A stretch of 6,272 bases of DNA from NCBI GenBank assembly GCA_002427545.1, contig DIRM01000021.1:10999-17270 (forward strand). The letters run 5' to 3'. Position numbers and translations under genes: made by a program. The notes beneath the pieces were generated by a model. The model worked only from the letters and a program-made list of their open reading frames with translations. It did no database searches and had not been told where the DNA came from. This document shows positions 6,245 to 6,272 of this stretch, one piece after another (position 1 is the stretch's first letter; each line of letters begins with the position of its first letter). The DNA is from Mageeibacillus sp. UBA5436. Lineage in GTDB: Bacteria; Bacillota; Clostridia; Saccharofermentanales; DTU023.

Positions 6245-6272
6245 TCTCTATTGTCTTTTATTATTATTTTGC

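Overview
The window is AT-rich and tightly packed, with good Shine-Dalgarno sequences (GGAGG-type). It looks like chromosomal DNA of a low-GC Gram-positive bacterium (Firmicutes). The Lactobacillales or a nearby group fit best, because AddB lacks the N-terminal Walker A motif as in RexB-type and lactobacillar AddB proteins. I cannot name a genus. There are no insertion sequences, phage genes, tRNA or rRNA genes, or CRISPR repeats.

Layout from left to right: (1) 1-2354, minus strand: the first 784 residues of AddB, the helicase-nuclease B subunit. The C-terminal nuclease domain lies beyond the left edge. (2) 2371-3945, minus strand: a 524-residue FAD/NAD(P) disulfide oxidoreductase that most resembles mycothione reductase and dihydrolipoamide dehydrogenase. 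It ends 16 bases before addB, so the two are probably co-transcribed, oxidoreductase first. (3) 3946-4259: a 314-base divergent intergenic region with promoter-like elements in both directions and three inverted repeats. (4) 4260-5567, plus strand: a complete enolase (eno) with every catalytic residue in place. (5) 5595-5625: a strong hairpin with T-runs on both sides, a bidirectional terminator between convergent genes. (6) 5663-6232, minus strand: a purine-type phosphoribosyltransferase with an intact PRPP-binding motif.

How the genes work together: enolase serves lower glycolysis, the phosphoribosyltransferase probably purine salvage, the oxidoreductase thiol or lipoyl redox chemistry, and AddB double-strand break repair. 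They do not form one pathway. The only transcriptional coupling visible is oxidoreductase-addB. I see no convincing new defence or mobile system. The points most worth a second look are the mycothione-reductase-like enzyme with its His cluster and C-terminal insertion, and the dyad-rich control region in front of it.
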